Source of the DNA: an uncultured Ruaniaceae bacterium
Lineage (GTDB): Bacteria; Actinomycetota; Actinomycetes; Actinomycetales; Beutenbergiaceae
Assembly: GCA_947251855.1 (NCBI GenBank)
Contig: CAMXUZ010000088.1
Span: 1 to 7,674 of the forward strand
DNA length: 7,674 nt
Direction: 5' to 3'
Shown: positions 6,515 through 7,674 of the stretch, one piece after another
How the letters are laid out: every line of letters starts with the position of its first letter
Position numbering within the stretch: the stretch's first letter is position 1
Program-made: the position numbers and the translations under genes
The notes under the pieces: model-generated
What the model saw: the letters and a program-made list of their open reading frames with translations, nothing else
Database searches by the model: none
Told to the model about the DNA's origin: nothing

Positions 6515-7426
6515 ATGCAACGGATCGGCTTCATCGGCCTTGGCGCGATGGGCGCCCCGATGGCGCAAAGGATTCAGGATCAGCGGGCCTCGGCGCCGTT
6601 GGTCGTCCACGCGCGGCGCAAAGAATCCGCCACGGCCGCGCTGAGGGCCGGAGCCGTATGGGCCGAGTCGCCGGCCGACCTCGCGGGTCACGTGGACGTG
6701 GTGGTGACGATGCTGCCCGATCTACCCGACCTGCGCGAGGTGATCTACGCCAGCGGCGGTCTCCTCTCTGGCGCCCGGGCTCCCCTCGTCGTCATCGCGT
6801 GTTCAACAAGTTCACCCGAGGAGACGCGCGCTTTCGGTGCCGAAGTCGCCAAGGATTCTCGCGGCCTCCTCGAACTCGTCGACGCGCCGGTGAGCGGCGG
6901 AGTGGAAGGCGCCGCCGCGGGAGAACTGAGTATTTTTCTTGGCGGTTCACCGCGCGCTGCCGAGGCCGCGACCGCGGCGCTCACTGCCTGCGGCACGTGT
7001 GCGCATCTTGGCCCGCTGGGTTCGGGGCAGGTGGCGAAGGCGGCGAACCAACTCATCGTTGCGGCAACCACGGTTGCGCTCGGGGAGGCGGTGGTGATGG
7101 CGGAGCGTGCCGGACTGGATCTCGCTGCTCTCATACCGAGCCTCGCCGGCGGCTACGCCGGATCCCGGCTGCTGGAAGTGAAGGGGAAGAAGTTCATCGA
7201 CCGTGACCATTCCCCGGCGAGCCCCGCCCGGTTCATGATCAAGGATCTGCGTTTCGCCCTCGCCGAGGCCGCGGCGACCGGCACCCCCGCCCCCGTCCTC
7301 CACGCGGCAGAAACGGTCTTCCGCCACATGGCCGAGGCGGGCATGGGCGATCTCGACTCCGCCGGGGTGCAGGCGTATCTCGACAGCGTCCGGCCTGCCC
7401 ACGGCTCTGGCACCACCTGGACCTAG
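6515..7426 (+). CDS. NAD(P)-dependent beta-hydroxyacid dehydrogenase, similar to tartronate semialdehyde reductase
   Basis: This 303-residue enzyme belongs to the 3-hydroxyisobutyrate dehydrogenase/GarR-GlxR family. It has the dinucleotide-binding GFIGLGAMG (5-13), the substrate-binding DAPVSGGVEGAAAGELS (123-139), and catalytic Lys175 in GSGQVAKAANQ (169-179). The KxxNQ form is more like tartronate semialdehyde reductases than the KxxNN of 3-hydroxyisobutyrate dehydrogenases, but the substrate cannot be fixed from this. Arg34 and Arg35 after the second strand may favour NADP. KDL (243-245) is a conserved C-domain motif. I chose ATG 6515, which places the Rossmann motif at the N-terminus as usual and has AAGGGA (6503-6508) 6 bases upstream; an in-frame GTG at 6494 would add 7 residues. 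It lies beyond the glpK terminator, so it needs its own promoter. CATGAT (6470-6475) is a possible -10. Confidence 0.85.
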   Translation: MQRIGFIGLGAMGAPMAQRIQDQRASAPLVVHARRKESATAALRAGAVWAESPADLAGHVDVVVTMLPDLPDLREVIYASGGLLSGARAPLVVIACSTSSPEETRAFGAEVAKDSRGLLELVDAPVSGGVEGAAAGELSIFLGGSPRAAEAATAALTACGTCAHLGPLGSGQVAKAANQLIVAATTVALGEAVVMAERAGLDLAALIPSLAGGYAGSRLLEVKGKKFIDRDHSPASPARFMIKDLRFALAEAAATGTPAPVLHAAETVFRHMAEAGMGDLDSAGVQAYLDSVRPAHGSGTTWT

Positions 7427-7627
7427 ACCGCTCCGCTGAGCAAGTGCCGGCGTGGCGGCTTTGCGGCACATCACTGCCCCGCGCGCACCCCCGTTGATCT
7501 CCTTCCATCCGCCCCGATGCCGCCAGCGCCGGAGAGGTCAACCCCCTATTGCTTGGGGCGGGCGGGGCCGATTCTAGGTGAACGGCGCGAAGCGGGGCCG
7601 GCCGAAGCGGCTGGGAGGGGATGCGCA
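7427..7627. other. GC-rich stretch downstream of the dehydrogenase, no supported gene
   Basis: Neither strand has a reading frame here with a convincing start and protein-like composition. GTGCCG (7444-7449) and CGGCAC (7464-7469) could form a 6-bp stem with a large 14-base loop, but no T-run follows, so it is a poor terminator. CGAAGCGG occurs twice (7588-7595 and 7603-7610), GGGGCCG twice (7564-7570 and 7594-7600), and GGCCGGCC (7596-7603) is a perfect palindrome. TTGCTT (7549-7554) and GATTCT (7570-7575) resemble promoter hexamers, but the 15-base gap is too short. The stretch probably holds the end of one transcript and the control region of the next gene. Confidence 0.4.
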
Positions 7628-7674
7628 GTGAGATGCGACATGGAGGAGCTACACCCAACGAGGACCCGACGGTC
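7628..7674 (+). CDS. Possible first codons of a further gene, running off the window
   Basis: GTG 7628 is preceded by GGAGGGG (7614-7620) with 7 bases between, a good ribosome binding site, and the frame stays open to the window end (begins VRCDMEELHPTRTRR; an internal ATG lies at 7640). A competing frame from ATG 7621 (MRSEMRHGGATPNEDPTV) is also open, but the purine run sits too close to it. Only about 15 codons are visible, and neither frame resembles a family I know, so the existence and frame of the gene are uncertain. Confidence 0.2.
   Translation, partial: MRCDMEELHPTRTRR

Noticed and set aside
7239..7658. A 139-codon minus-strand frame covering the tail region
   Set aside because: The translation is Arg/Pro/Ser-rich without hydrophobic core patterns, and it runs deep into the dehydrogenase gene on the opposite strand.
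1..7674. Mobile elements, CRISPR arrays, tRNA or rRNA genes, defence genes
   Set aside because: I found no transposase or integrase, no evenly spaced repeats, no tRNA arm motifs and no change of composition that would mark an inserted segment.

Overview
The window looks like ordinary chromosome from a high-GC Gram-positive bacterium (Actinomycetota, possibly Micrococcales or a neighbouring order; the lineage is an inference). The clues are GC-rich DNA with G/C-dominated third codon positions, GTG starts, one apparently leaderless promoter, and an N-acetylglutamate synthase of the short actinobacterial type (Mycobacterium Rv2747-like). I see no insertion sequence, CRISPR array, phage gene, tRNA or rRNA.

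Layout, left to right. 1-162 (+): last 53 codons of a gene cut by the window edge, probably the winged-helix tail of the adenine glycosylase MutY. 180-689 (+): a four-helix membrane protein of unknown function. 697-1212 (-): a stand-alone GNAT-type N-acetylglutamate synthase (arginine biosynthesis), convergent with the membrane gene and only 7 bases from it. 1264-2217 (-): a SorC/DeoR-type sugar-binding transcriptional regulator. 2218-2320: a 103-base divergent control region packed with inverted repeats. 2321-6398 (+): a complete glycerol operon in the order glpD (FAD glycerol-3-phosphate dehydrogenase), glpF (glycerol facilitator), glpK (glycerol kinase), closed by a strong intrinsic terminator at 6426-6465. 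6515-7426 (+): a beta-hydroxyacid dehydrogenase resembling tartronate semialdehyde reductase. 7427-7674: mostly non-coding, possibly with the first codons of a further gene.

How the genes fit together: GlpF lets glycerol in, GlpK phosphorylates it to glycerol-3-phosphate, and GlpD oxidises that to dihydroxyacetone phosphate while passing electrons to the quinone pool. The divergent regulator is the obvious candidate to control the operon, with a phosphorylated intermediate such as glycerol-3-phosphate as a plausible effector (inference). The features that deserve most attention are regulatory: the nested palindromes in the divergent promoter and a perfect 11-bp hairpin between glpF and glpK. 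I do not see a new multi-gene system here; the gene content is conventional.
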